64,000 bases of DNA, taken from NCBI GenBank assembly GCA_032433765.1, contig JAVIAB010000047.1:18388011-18452010 (forward strand), in the 5' to 3' direction. The notes under the pieces are model-generated. The model saw nothing but the letters and a program-made list of their open reading frames with translations. It was not told the DNA's origin and ran no database searches. Positions 11,029-22,271 of this stretch are shown piece by piece; position 1 is the stretch's first letter; each line of letters begins with the position of its first letter. The translations under genes and the position numbers were made by a program. Origin of the DNA: Megaustenia siamemsis. Its lineage: Eukaryota > Mollusca > Gastropoda > Stylommatophora > Ariophantidae.

Positions 11029-11405
11029 TGGTAGAGGTGTTAATACCACGAAGGAATTTCATCTGGTCCTATGGCTTTACCATTTTTTAAAAATAACTTC
11101 TGCTGGTAGTATATCTTGAGGATTATTTGAGCCGGGTCTGTTCCAAAAGTTCTTCAAAGTGCTATTTCCATCTCTCTTGGTGTTCCCTTATAGTACTAGA
11201 CAGATTTCCTGTCTTATCTCTAATAAAGGCAGCGATCTGTTTGCATTTTCTACATAATTTTCTGTGTACGGTTGTACAGTGCTTTATAATTCCTTTTATT
11301 TGCTGCTTCCTCTGCCTCTTTAGCTAGATCATCTATATATTTGCTCTGGCCTCTTTTACTCTCTCCAGAATGATTCTGCGTAATATATTTCTTGACACTG
11401 ATAAC
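11029..11405 (-). pseudogene. LINE-A internal fragment, rearranged
   Basis: Minus-strand sequence closely matching parts of the LINE at 22272-24264. 11029-11345 corresponds to about 23685-24060 (the DELAKEAEEAANK region to the KDGKATGPD region). 11343-11405 corresponds to about 23500-23555, which should lie on the other side. The order of the two pieces is therefore swapped. Stops are present. It abuts the end of a different LINE at 11390-12350. Confidence 0.75.
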
Positions 11406-12350
11406 AGCTACCATGGAGCGCCATTCTGCTCTGTCTCTGTCTGTAGTAGTGCAGGTTGTCATAGGCTGACGTGTTCATCTTTTGATGTTACTCGTCCATG
11501 TTAGTTGTGGTCTGCCTCTGCCTCTTTTACTTTGTATTTTCCCCTCCAAGATTACTTTTAGTATGTCGATGTGTCTTTTAACATGTCCCAAAAATCGCAT
11601 TTTGTCGTGTATGAATTGTGTTAAGCAGTTCTCTATTCATTTTTAGTTGTTTTAAGACTTCATTGTTTATTTTCTTCTCTTTCCATCCAAGTCTACATAT
11701 TCTTATATATACAATATATCAAAGACTTCAGTTTTCTGTTTTGTTTTCTTGTCTAATGTCCCTGTTTATACACTATATAGGAATGTTGAGAAGACAACAT
11801 TTTGCTATTCTTAGTTTTAGCCCTGATCTTATTTGCTTTGATGTTAGTATATTTTTCATGGCATTAACGTTATTTTTCACCATTCATATTCTTTTGCTTA
11901 TTTCAGTTTTTCATTTTCCATTACTGGTTATAGTATGTCCAAGGTAGTTGAAGTTCGGAACTGTCTCCAGGTCTATTCCTTCAATATTGATATCCACTTG
12001 CTGGTTTTGAATATTTTCTATGTTTATGGTAATAGTTTTACTTTCCTTTGATATTCATATCTAATCCATATTTATTTTTTTTTTGCTTGTCATGTTTAAT
12101 TCATTAAGTAATGTTGTAGATCTTTATGATTTTCTGGTACTACTACAGTATCATCAGCATATTTTAGGTTAATGGTCATCTTTCCATTAATGTTTAGGTA
12201 TGGCATTTATGTGATGTTTTAAAGATTTTATCGGTGTATATATTGCACAAGCATGGTGATAGGATGCATCCATGTTTTACTCCTCTTTATATAAAATAGG
12301 TATCGAGTTCTCTTTGTTATACTTTATTATCGATGTTTGCCAACAGTGTA
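11390..12350 (-). pseudogene. LINE-G reverse transcriptase and C-terminus, decayed
   Basis: The minus strand, read with frameshifts, contains a YADDTVVVPEN active-site block near 12135-12180, a VPNFNYLGHTITSNG block near 11935-11970 and a C-terminal TDRDRAEWRSMVA near 11405-11440, the usual final motif of several LINE lineages. Numerous stops show that it is dead. It differs from the LINE-A and LINE-E copies here and represents a further lineage. Clade not assigned. Confidence 0.75.
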
Positions 12351-12372
12351 AATTATTTATCTCAGTCATCCT

Positions 12373-12860
12373 TTAAAACTGGGAGCTATTGGTATGGTGA
12401 TACGAGGGATCAACAACAATATATTTTTCTGACAGCGTAATCTCTGATAAACTCACCGACAGCGTTACGAGTGATATCGATAATTTTTTTGGTTTTTTTT
12501 TGTTGTTGAAAAGTTGAGATAGTTTAACAGCCGTTGAACGGGCTCTTTTCAATATTGGATATTCAGATGAGACCAAAATCAAAGCAGAATCCATAATTAC
12601 CGAGCTAGTCGAAACACTGGGATGTGCTGTTGGTGACACATGTGAAAAAGATGAGGGTGTTGTTGTCGATACACTATGAGGGCTGAGTGAACAGGTTGTT
12701 GCAATGACAGATACGGTTGTCGTTATTTGTGCTGACAACAGAGTTCCTTTTTTTGGTAATGAACAAGTGAATGATCGTGCTGTCACGACAGACAGAGGTA
12801 GTTGAAACATGGTATCTCTGCATCAACCACAACTTGGTAAAAACTTGTAGCTGGTGGTTC
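12373..12860. repeat. Duplicated block 1, copy 1 (unknown nature)
   Basis: The interval 12528-12860 is matched in the same orientation by 13811-14160, with about the divergence of an old duplication and several small indels. Shared words include TTTTCAATATTGGATATTCAG and GACAGACAGAGGTAGTTGAAAC. The minus strand here has a Ser/Thr-rich open frame of 145 codons (12373-12810). In the other copy that frame is broken, so coding is not supported. Function unknown. Confidence 0.6.
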
Positions 12861-12999
12861 TAGTGTAAGTAATGTAAAGTTTATGTTGAGAGAGGTATCA
12901 TTGAAAATGTTGCTAGTGATGTGCCTGGTGTCTGCATGGGACTGTTCCTATGCACCATTGGAACTGTCTGTGTTATGTGTGAGACATATCTGACCATTA

Positions 13000-13145
13000 G
13001 TTTGGTTGTATCCTAGATGTGTTGAAGCGAAGATATTTCCATCTTGCAGATACACCTCCAAATGATCATCTTTTCCAGCAAAGTTCCCACACAATGGAGA
13101 AGGCTGATGGGTCTATAATTCTTGGAGACCAATTATTTTTTTTTT
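13000..13145 (+). repeat. Duplicated block 2, copy 1, with conserved short start
   Basis: Matched by 14720-14850. Both copies contain an ATG opening a plus-strand peptide, MEKADGSIILGD here and MEEADGSVILGE in the other, after a shared sequence with CATCATCTT and CCAGCAA. Substitutions between the copies in this stretch are conservative or silent. The frame here ends soon after. It could be the remains of a first coding exon of a duplicated gene. No family recognised. Confidence 0.45.
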
Positions 13146-13810
13146 GTGTGACTTTTCTGAGTCAATATATGGTATGTAGAGATCTCCTCCCACGCAGATT
13201 ATACGTGTCCTAAGTGTCAAATATTGTTAACGATCCTGAAAAACCAGTCATCGAGGTGGCATTGTCGACAGGCTTGAAGAAATCAATGTCGAACTCTGAC
13301 ATTGACAAATACATATCGCTCCCCAATTATCAGTATATATTTGTCTGACATCATATGGAAGAATATCTAAAGCGTCATTGTCAACCGTTAGTTTTCTTCT
13401 TTTCGCAGAACATCTAGTTGCCACTCGATGTGATAGCTCGTTTGTGTGACGCCGATGAAGAAGTAGAAGGACTCTGTATGGGGATCGATGAATACTGCTG
13501 TAGTTCGTATGTACATTGCCGCTACTATTAAACGAGGCACTGTAAAGATGCCGTATGGGTGAGTGGTAGAGATACAGGTAGTGATACTGCATTTTTTTTT
13601 CTAGATGTTTTTCTTTAGATTGTTGAGGTGCAATTGCACACAAAATATCACCAATAGTTTTTGTTTTCACTAGCAGAAAATCAGCATAGACTTTTTTCCC
13701 CCCACAGATCCTCATTTCTTATCTTATATCCGAACTTATCTTGGAACTAGTTTCCTGACGTATTTGTGACACAGGTGACTTCCTACCGCTGAGAGTTATT
13801 TTCACGATGC
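13146..13810. other. Spacer between duplicated blocks
   Basis: Contains a 155-codon open frame on the minus strand (13248-13715) with a basic AKRRKLT stretch but no recognisable domain and no support from the second copy. Not called as a gene. Confidence 0.35.
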
Positions 13811-14160
13811 ATAGTTTAAGAGCTGTTGAACTGGGTTCTTTTCAATATTGGATATTCAGATGAGTCCAGAAGCAAGGCTGAATCCATAATGACTGAGCTA
13901 CTCGAAACACTGAGATGTGCTGTTGGTGACACATGTGAAAAAAAAATGATGGCGTTGTTGTCGAAACATCATGAGGGCTGAGTGAACATGTTGACATGAC
14001 AGATACTGTTGTCGTTATTGTTGCTGACAACACAGTTCTTTTTTTTTGGTAAGGAGCATGTGAAGGACCGTGTTATCATGACAGACAGAGGTAGTTGAAA
14101 CATAGTATCTCTGCGTAAGCGCCACAACGTGTTAAAACTTATAGCGGGTGGCTTTCGTGT
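13811..14160. repeat. Duplicated block 1, copy 2
   Basis: Second copy of the sequence at 12528-12860, same orientation, with expanded homopolymers (A-run near 13940, T-run near 14040) and indels that break the minus-strand frame seen in copy 1. Confidence 0.7.
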
Positions 14161-14719
14161 ACGACTCGTTATGGTAGAGATTGACACACTCACAGAGTTT
14201 GTAGTGTCAATACAAGAACATACCCATGCTTATAGACGCATCAGAGATTGTAGGATCAGCACAGTTGACATGTACGAACACACATGAGTGTGCCTCAACA
14301 CACACTCGATTATGATCTCTGCTCCACATGTAATATCGGTGTTATTGTAGTCGACACGGTCGTGGTTTGATCGTTCAAGATGTCGTAGATGTCGACACAC
14401 TAGGCTGTAATGTCGGTGATACATGTGATGCTATCAGTGTCGGGAGAATACAATTTGTAATGTCGACACCCCACATTCTCTCTAATTAGCAACTTGTCGA
14501 GTCACCTTTCATGATAAGCTTGGTCGGCGACGTACACAGTTCGTTGTTTTAACGATTTCGAGCAAAATTTAAAATCAAAATATATCAAAATTGTTCAAAC
14601 TTTTTTTATGTTGATGTAGTTGTAGTCTTGCGCGCATCAGAACAACGAGATCACCACCACTGAGACCGGTGTCAACACGCTCTCTGTTTTGTGTGAGTTA
14701 TGTCATCTGAACGTCTGTT

Positions 14720-14953
14720 TTGTTTCTACCCGAGCTGTGTTCGAGTAAGTTGGTTTTTTGTGTAGCAGATCAACCTTCTATTCATCATCTTCCCCAGCAA
14801 CTTTCCTACAAAATGGAGGAGGCAGATGGGTCTGTAATTCTTGGAGAGAGAGTAGTCGCTTCTCAGAGTTGTGAGATCACGAGTTGCTTCCCGAACATTG
14901 GACTAGTAGAAAACTTGAAGTCCGATTTGAGAAAGCCTACAGTCCGGTGTTGA
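14720..14953 (+). repeat. Duplicated block 2, copy 2, with 47-codon open frame after the ATG
   Basis: Second copy of the block at 13000-13145. From the shared ATG at 14812 a plus-strand frame runs to the stop near 14953 (MEEADGSVILGERVVASQS at its start). The ORF also extends upstream to 14720. Protein family not recognised. Spacing between block 1 and block 2 differs in the two copies (about 140 versus about 560 bp), so the spacers have been replaced or expanded. Confidence 0.45.
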
Positions 14954-14954
14954 A

Positions 14955-15635
14955 TCTTTTGTGTATGGTTTGTTTGTTTTTTTCGGAGCGATGGGAATAT
15001 GTAAGTATATTTCTGAGGAAATTACCGTTAGCAAATTTGTAGTAGTCTTTCTTGAATTTTGACGTTCTCAAAACTCGAGTTACGGTGTTTAATCTAAACA
15101 TAACCACTGAAAATGTTATAACACCAAAGGTACCCTTATTCACATAAACAGAAGCGTCAAACTGAAACACAAGACAAGTTGTGTTTGAGCTTGAGTTCTT
15201 TTTTTGCGATAATGAACGATTACGACAACATGTTGGCGAAGATTAAGCACGCATTGGTCTACATACGACGAAGGTAGAGATAGAAGACATGATGTGCACG
15301 AACACCAAACTGAACTTGCCTGATTACGAGAACTGGTAAGCCAGACGAAGACGACTTCAAATTTGTGTCTCTCCGATCAAAGATATTGTGAAAACACACA
15401 CACACAAAACTTCTACAAGTTGATTCAGAAACTATCGCTAGAACCCACGAAATACGGGTCAGTCGAAAAAAGCACGAGCCATTTTACGACCACCAACAAA
15501 ACTATCATCTGTCATTTTCCCGTTACAACCGAATGTCTGGTGACGAATCGCAAACAGATCTTTACAACACCGCTAGTCCAGCGCCATTACCGAACAACAA
15601 GTGCCCTTCTACCAAGAAACAATTTCTCCTTTGAC
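14955..15635. other. No feature recognised
   Basis: No supportable gene. Short frames at 14937-15170 and 15363-15647 have no recognisable motif. Confidence 0.4.
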
Positions 15636-15751
15636 CCCTCCCAGTGACATGAATTATGTGCAATTGTCTTTCTCCAATTCCCCTCCCTTTTTCTACTAGA
15701 ATTTTGAAACTTCAACTGCATAGTATTTTCCTTGTGTTATTGATAACTCTC

Positions 15752-15753
15752 TC

Positions 15754-15802
<49 letters not shown>
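15752..15802. repeat. CT microsatellite
   Basis: About 25 CT units in copy 1 of the composite repeat. Much shorter at the same place in copies 2 and 3. Confidence 0.95.
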
Positions 15803-15803
<1 letters not shown>

Positions 15804-16439
15804 ACATTATCTCTTCTAGATTGTACAGTGAAATGATGAGACGGGATTAGTTAATTTTTGTAAATTAAATCCTTGTGCACCTGTCATCTATAAAAATGCT
15901 TAGAAACTTTAACAGTTGATTATCAGCTAAGAAAAATAATAATTCTTTGAAGAATATATATTTGAGTTGTTGCATAATATTAACAGGCACGGTTGGTTCT
16001 AATATATCAAACTTAAATGCAGTAAAAGTGTTCTACCGTTGAACTGTTGATGAAAATGTTAATATATAATCTGCATAGGAAATTAAAAGCTATCTTTCAT
16101 TATTAAAAGGGAAGCAACTCTTGTTAGATTAATGGTAACAAATTTTTATATGGATATATTGTAAATTATCTAAAGTATTTTTTATATGCATATCACTGTC
16201 CAAAAAAATAGTTTTCACATAAACTCTGCATCTTCCTGATAAAATCTATAGGAAATAACAATTACTAATGAATCAAACTAAAAGAAATGTATCGTTACTT
16301 AATTTGTAGTTGCAAATATCAATTATTTATTATTTATTTTTAAATCAAAAGTTATCTTCCTTAAGTAACATAAATTTGTGTTATTAATCTAGATACTACT
16401 GCTGTTGGCTGGCTTGTATTGGGTAAAGAAGTTGTTCAC

Positions 16440-17640
16440 ACGATGGAGTTGTGTTCACAGCAAGTGTTCAAAACATCCACGGCAAGCCTCAAGACATTCT
16501 GAGACTTGTCTCTTACTATTTTCGAAAACCTTCTGGATCTATATTATCTTTCGTTCGACTGAAGTATTGTCTATAACTGCAATGTCGTTTCCTGTATAAA
16601 TGTTACCGTCATTCTTGCAGTGGTGCATATAGTCTTGTTTAAAGCGTTGTATCAATGGAATATGTGTACTTTCCTCAGTATACTATAGGGTGTTTATAAA
16701 GTCTCACTACACTTGGTATCTAGGTCAATTTGAAAAAAATGTTTATGACGTCATCACAATATGTGCTCAATGGTAAGTTCACTTGTTGCGACAGTTTTCT
16801 TAATGACTTGTCTGGACTTTTAAGGATTCTGTCTTGGATATCTAAACATATTTCATCATTCACAGCAGGCCTACCAGATCGTGGAGCATCTTCCACATTC
16901 CAGTAGCAATAAACTTATTCAACAAATTTCATTGACAGTGGGAGCACATATTGTGATGACGTCATAAACATTTTTTTTTCAAATTGACCTAGATACCAAG
17001 TGTAGTGAGACTTTATAAACACCCTTGTATATTCAATGCATTCTTGAAATATGCGTTCCGATGTCTGGGGCGCCTGTCCACATGTACATGTAGTTGAGGT
17101 ACGAATCTTGAATTTTGTAGACACGTGACTGTGGAGTTAATTGTGTCCTGTTCTAATGCGTAAAATGATAACTTGTTCCCATCTATTCATATTATGAAAG
17201 GCATCCTGATTTGGAACATTTGATCTTCTGATTGATTTGATTATCTGTATCTTATGATGGTATGTTACCGGCGCATCTGTTTGTGTGCCTGTTGCACCTT
17301 CTTTTGAAAGCTGATCTGCTCGCTAGTTTCCTGGTATTCCATAGTGAGATGGGATCCACTGCAGGGCAATCCTGTGGTATTTGTAGAATTCAGTCAATAA
17401 AGTTTGCAGATGTAGCAACTTTCTGGATTGCAGTGCCTGGAGCACTGATCTTGCATCTGTCAAAAACTCTACAGGCTGTGGGCTAGAATTACTGTTCTTC
17501 AGTTTTTCTATTGCCAACTTTATTGTTTGCATTTCTGCATCGTAATTGTGATAATAGTTCCCTGTTGCTATCTTTTCCATATCATTAGTGTTATTTTTTG
17601 GGTACTCTATGTAGACCCCTGCTCCCCTTTTCTTTTCTAT
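16440..17640 (-). pseudogene. RNase H LINE end, composite copy 1
   Basis: Minus-strand C-terminal region of a non-LTR retrotransposon of the RNase H-bearing (I-like) group. The RNase H blocks YDAEMQTIKLAIEKL (acidic Glu), TDARSVLQALQSRK (Asp) and IPSHYGIPGN (His) lie between 17323 and 17580. Further toward the 3' end comes a zinc-knuckle-like segment with CTCGQAPQTSERIFQ (about 17035-17090), split at its 3' side by the MITE at 16688-17027. The first RNase H Asp block is missing because the copy breaks off near 17640, where it joins a mariner stub. No complete frame remains. Confidence 0.85.
16688..17027 (-). mobile_element. Mariner-derived MITE with about 84-bp inverted repeats
   Basis: A 340-bp insertion absent from the other two composite copies. 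The ends are near-perfect inverted repeats of about 84 bp (GGGTGTTTATAAAGTCTCAC at 16688; the inverse ends at 17024), flanked by TA. The interior, read on the minus strand, encodes a mariner-type N-terminal helix-turn-helix remnant with VEDAPRSGRPAV. The right inverted repeat contains the presumed start of that frame and the left repeat duplicates it. It is a deletion derivative, without any catalytic region, of the mariner group also seen at 25695-26737. Confidence 0.85.
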
Positions 17641-17680
17641 ATATTGATCGAGTCACCGCACAGAGACATTATAAACACCC
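17640..17680 (-). mobile_element. Mariner terminal stub
   Basis: About 40 bp matching the right end of the mariner at 25695-26737 (GACATTATAAACACCC end). It joins directly to the truncated RNase H LINE, so the rest of the mariner was deleted from composite copy 1. Confidence 0.7.
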
Positions 17681-17706
17681 TATATAACACTTGTTACTAC
17701 AAGTTT

Positions 17707-18612
17707 TTCACCACTCCTCTTCATCATATATATGGACAAAATAAATCAGGAAACAACCAACAACAAGGACAAATCAAATAATAACATAGAGGTAGAAAAC
17801 TCCAACATCAATGAGCTACTCTTCGCAGATGACCAATGCCTAATATACGAGGATGAAAACCTGCTACAACAGCATTTAACATCTCTAGATAAAAGCTGCA
17901 CAAACTACAGTATGAAAATTAACACAGCAAAAACAGAGGCTATAAGAATAAGCAAATTAAGACACCCATTAAACATCAAGATCAAAGACAAAGATATAAA
18001 ACAAGTAGAGGAATTCAAGTATTTAGGCACAATGTTCACAGAAGATGGAAAATTAGACAGAGAAATTGACATGCGAATACAAAAAGCAAATGCTGTCACA
18101 TACCAGCTTTCACCATTGCTAAGACATCCAAACATTTCTATGCCAGCTAAACAACAAATGATAAATAGCATTTTCATACCAACTTTGTGCTATGAAAGTC
18201 AAACATGGACCCTTTCTAAATCACATTTAAGAAAGATCAATACATGTGAGATGCGATGCTTGAGAAAAGTAACAAACAACACAAGAAGAGATAGAATACC
18301 AAATGAAACCATAAGAAAAATGGTAGGAACAAAACCCTGCCAAGAATATATAGAACAACAACAACTTAAATGGCTTGGCCACCTGGTCAGAATGAATCCT
18401 CACCAATCACCATCAAGGGCGTTCTTCTCGAGAATGCATGGAAAAAGACCAAGAGGAAGACCCAGAAGAAGATGGATAGATGCAGTGACAGAGACATGTA
18501 ACAACAAAGGAAAATCACTAATTCAGACAATTCGAGCAGCACAAGAACGACAAATGATATAAACCACGACACCTTTTAGGTATCAGTGAAAAGAGAAAAG
18601 AAGAAGAACAAG
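17707..18612 (+). mobile_element. 5'-truncated LINE-E insertion with 11-bp target duplication
   Basis: Inserted into composite copy 1: ACTACAAGTTT occurs at 17696-17706 and again at 18613-18623, and the uninterrupted target can be read near 26753-26765 in copy 3. The element starts abruptly inside the RT domain and ends in a purine-rich tail (AGAAAAGAAGAAGAACAAG). This is target-primed reverse transcription as known for LINEs. Open coding sequence and clean duplication imply a fairly young insertion. Confidence 0.93.
17732..18562 (+). CDS. LINE-E reverse transcriptase, C-terminal 276 aa (partial)
   Basis: Open frame from inside the RT palm to a natural stop. Residues 31-34 are the FADD active site (NELLFADDQCLIYED). 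VEEFKYLGTMFTEDGKL and IFIPTLCYESQTWTLSK follow, then the thumb and the C-terminal QQQLKWLGHLVRM and RPRGRPRRRWIDA blocks. The fingers, the first palm Asp and the endonuclease are missing because the element is 5'-truncated, so the product could not work alone. The first Met is internal, not a native start. No stop or frameshift interrupts the remaining frame. Confidence 0.85.
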   Translation: MDKINQETTNNKDKSNNNIEVENSNINELLFADDQCLIYEDENLLQQHLTSLDKSCTNYSMKINTAKTEAIRISKLRHPLNIKIKDKDIKQVEEFKYLGTMFTEDGKLDREIDMRIQKANAVTYQLSPLLRHPNISMPAKQQMINSIFIPTLCYESQTWTLSKSHLRKINTCEMRCLRKVTNNTRRDRIPNETIRKMVGTKPCQEYIEQQQLKWLGHLVRMNPHQSPSRAFFSRMHGKRPRGRPRRRWIDAVTETCNNKGKSLIQTIRAAQERQMI

Positions 18613-18623
18613 ACTACAAGTTT

Positions 18624-18775
18624 GATAAACTATTCAGAACTTGATTCTCAATTTAAAAATAAAAAAGAATGACTGTCTCTTTATTTTAATGCTTGGGATG
18701 TAATTGTCTATCGCTATCGCTATTTTCATAATAGGATTTTAAGCTGCTTTCATTTTCATATTTACATTTTTAAAA
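18624..18775. other. Composite copy 1, continuing
   Basis: Sequence shared with copy 3 (26758-26920). No gene. Confidence 0.6.
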
Positions 18776-19043
18776 TACCCCCGTCACGTCAAGTGGCGTG
18801 TAGGGAAATATGGTGTTAGTGACCCTATATTTTACAGACCTTCTACACATGATTTTTTTTTTTTTTTTTTTTTTTGGGGGGGGGGGCAATGTGGTCAGTA
18901 TTACGCCCGTGCTGCTTTACTTTCCCAGAAAAAAATCCGGTACCCATTTAAGGCTGGGCGAACCCGGAAGCCGTCGGTTGGGATCGAACCCTACCCCTTG
19001 TCCGTGGTAGTCCAGTTCACTAACCACTGAGCTATCGCGGCTC
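18776..19043 (-). mobile_element. tRNA-derived SINE, family 2, full-length
   Basis: The minus strand reads GAGCCGCGATAGCTCAGTGG (A box) at its 5' end and GGTTCGATCCC (B box) about 40 bases on, both close to RNA polymerase III promoter consensus. A body follows with GGTACCGGATTTTTTTCTGG and ATCATGTG. Inserted only in copy 1 of the composite repeat. A T-run of about 27 followed by ten G (about 18850-18887) has expanded inside the body. Four further copies occur in this window. Confidence 0.9.
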
Positions 19044-19319
19044 ATTTCTTAATAGTAGGACTGTTTAGTTTATCTCTTTTCATACTAAGATTTTAAACTA
19101 CTTTTTTCTTCACACTATTATTTTAAGTTGTCTCTCTGGTCATTCTAGGATTTTCAAAAAGTTAACTTTTGATGCTAGAAATATAAACTCTCTTAACTCC
19201 TACATTTTAATCTCTATGTATTAATGCTAGCAATTTAAAATGCATATCTCTCATTCTCTTTCTTCTATCTATATCTTAATGTTTAATATATATAACTACA
19301 TCTCTCTTTTTCGTTCTTT

Positions 19320-19320
<1 letters not shown>

Positions 19321-19370
<50 letters not shown>
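19321..19370. repeat. CT microsatellite
   Basis: About 23 CT units preceding composite copy 2. Confidence 0.95.
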
Positions 19371-19372
<2 letters not shown>

Positions 19373-20269
19373 TATTAGACTTTTAAACTGCCACTCTCCC
19401 TCTCCAGTGACATGAATTATGTGCAATTGTCTATCTCCAACTCCTCTTTCTTTTTCTACTACAATTTTGAAATTTCAACTGCATAGTATTTTCCTATTTT
19501 TTCCCTCTCCCTCTCTCTCTAACATTATCTCTTCTAGACTCTCTACAGTGAAGTGATGAGACGGCATCAGTTAATTTTTGTAAATTAACTTCCTTGGATC
19601 TGTGATCTATAAAAAATGTTTAGAAACTTTAAACTGTTGATTATCAGCTAACAAATATAATAATTCTTTGAAGAATATATATTTAAATGTTGCATAATAT
19701 TTACAGGCATGGTTCGTTCTAGCATATCAAACTTAAATGCAAAAATGTGTTCTACCGTTGAATTATTGATACAAATGTTAATATAAACTTATATGCTTAT
19801 TAAATTAAAAATTATCTTGCTTTATTAAGAGGGAAGCAACTCTTGTTATATTAATAGTTAAGAATTCTTTATACGTCGATATATTGTAATTGTAAATTGT
19901 CAAAAGTTTTATTCATATGCATATTGTTTTCCACAAAATAATTTTGTCGTACAATTTGCAAGTTCTTTAAAAATTTCTACAAAAAATTGCAAATACTAAA
20001 GTGTCAAATTAAAGAAATGTATCTTTCCTTAATTTGTAGTTGCAAATATTAATTATTTATAATTTTCTCAACAATTAAAGATTATCTTCCTTTGCTCACA
20101 GAAAAGTCAACTTCTGTCTTAAATAAGAAAACGAGGCTGTATAAAGTCCGGTGCTGTGAACATATTTTTTGAAATTACGTGAAATTGTAGATACAATTAG
20201 TGTTATTCATCTAGATACTACTGCTGTTGGCTAGCTCGTATTAGGTAAAGAAGCTGTTCACGCGATGAA

Positions 20270-21475
20270 GCTGTGTTTACGGCATGTGTTCAAAATATCT
20301 AACACAGGCCTCAAGATATTATGGGACTTGTCTCTTACTATTTTCGAAAACCTTCTGGATCTATATATCTATCTTACTTTCGCCTGAAGTATTGTCTATA
20401 TCTGCAATGTCGTTTCCTGTATAAATGTTACCGTCTTTTGTCATTCTTGCAGTGGTGCATATAGTCTTGTTTAAAGCGTTGTATCAATGGAATATGTGTA
20501 CTTTCCTCAATCTACTATATTCAATGCAATCTTGAAATGTGCGTTCCGCTGTCTGTGGCGCCTGTCCACATATACATGTAGTTGAGGTACCGATCTTGAA
20601 TTTTGTAGACATGTTACTGTGGAGTCAATTGTGACCTGTTCTAATGCGTACAATGATAACTTGTTCCCATCTATTCATATTATGAAAGGCATCCTGATTT
20701 GGAGCATTTGATCTTCTGATTGATTTGATTATCTGTATCTTATATTGGTATGTAACCGGCGCATCTGGTTGTGTGCCTGTTGCACCTTCTTTTGAAAGCT
20801 GATCTGCTCTCTAGTTTCCTGGTATTCCATAGTGAGATGGGATCCACTACAGGGCAATCATGTGGTGTTTGCAGAGTTCCATCAAAGAGCTCTGCAGATG
20901 TAGCAACTTTCTGAATTGCAGTGCTTGGAGCACTGATCTTGTATCTGTCAAAAAAACACCACAGGTTGTGGGATAATATTGCTGTTCTTCAGTTTTTCTA
21001 TTGCCAACTTTATTGCTTGAATTTCTGCATCGTAATTGCTACAATATTTCCCTGTTGCTTTTGTATTTATTTCACTATTGTCATTTGGATACTTTATATA
21101 GGCAACTGCTCCCCCATTCTTTACTGCATTATGTGCTGACCCATCGGTGTACACACGAATCCATAGGTCGTGTGTTTTCTTAATCCGTGAAACTGAAAGT
21201 GGTTGTTTTACGCTCTTGACTATTTTATTCCTGCTTGTCGAGTATTCCTTTCACTTCTGTACGTATTTGCATTGACAGTCCAGATTCCTCTGTTAAGGGA
21301 GTTCCGGTATGGGCAGTAGAATGTTAACAACGCTTGATATGTCTGTGTGTGTCTACACATACCTTCTGGATAATGACCGGTGATATTGTTTGCTCAGGGT
21401 GACGATTTCTGCCTTCAACTCATTACCTGTCTTTAGAATATTTGATAAACTTTTTTTTCAGCTCACCCCACAGAT
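20270..21475 (-). pseudogene. RNase H LINE end, composite copy 2
   Basis: Same element end as at 16440-17640, without the MITE. The RNase H start is preserved here: YTDGSAHNAVKNGG (first catalytic Asp) and YDAEIQAIKLAIEKL can be read at 20948-21154. Stops and frameshifts interrupt the rest. Toward its 5' side it joins about 30 bp of mariner 3' sequence (AGATAATAATTAG near 21470), after which the copy skips to the T/C-rich block, so the mariner has been deleted. Confidence 0.85.
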
Positions 21476-21579
21476 AATAATTAGGTGTGGTTATTTTAAA
21501 CTGTCACTCTGATCATTCTAGTTTTTTTAAATGAATAAATTTTTATGCTAGAAATATAAACTCTCTTAACTCTTATATG

Positions 21580-21745
21580 CCTTAAATGGGTACCGGATTT
21601 TTTCTGGGAAAGTAAAGCAGCACGGGCGTAATACCGACCACATTACCACAAAAATCATGTGCTGAAGGTCTGTAAAATATAGGGTCACTAACACCATATT
21701 TCCCTACACGCCACTTGGCGTGACGGCGGGTACTTTACTTTTTTT
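21580..21745 (+). mobile_element. SINE family 2, 5'-truncated
   Basis: Starts within the SINE body (CCTTAAATGGGTACCGG) and lacks the tRNA head. It ends in a T-rich tail. The 10-bp direct repeat TTAACTCTTA (21566-21575 and 21746-21755) flanks it, and the empty site can be read in composite copies 1 and 3. Confidence 0.88.
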
Positions 21746-22271
21746 TTAACTCTTACATTTTAATCTCTATCTATTACTGCTAGAAATGTAAACTGCCTCT
21801 CTCCTTCTTCCTGTGACATGAATTTCTTGCAGTTGTCTATCTCCAACTCCCCTCCCTTTTTCTACTACAAATTTGAAATTTCAACTGCATAGTATTTTCT
21901 TTGTGTTATTGATACATCTTTCTCTAACAAATTATCTCTTCTAGACTCTACAGTGAAGTGATTAGACAACGTCGGTTACTTTTTGTAAATTAACTTCTTT
22001 TGCACCTGTAATGTATAAAAAATACTTAGAAACTTTAACCAATTGATTATCAGCTAAGAAAACAAATAATTCTTTGAAGAATATATATTCAAATGTTGCG
22101 TAATATTTACAGGAACGGTTCGTCCTAACATATCAAACTTAAATGCAAAAAATGTTCTACCGTTGAATTGTTGATGAAAATGTTAATATATTTCTTATCT
22201 GCTTTAGAAATTAACAGTTGTTTTCTTTTATTAAAAGGGAAGCAACTCCTGTTAGATTAATAGAAACAATT

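Noticed and set aside
12373..12810. 145-codon Ser/Thr-rich gene on the minus strand
   Set aside because: The duplicate at 13811-14160 breaks the frame and the composition is low complexity; no domain.
18945..19043. tRNA gene on the minus strand
   Set aside because: A and B boxes are present, but the sequence continues into a SINE body and does not fold into a proper acceptor stem. The same unit recurs five times.
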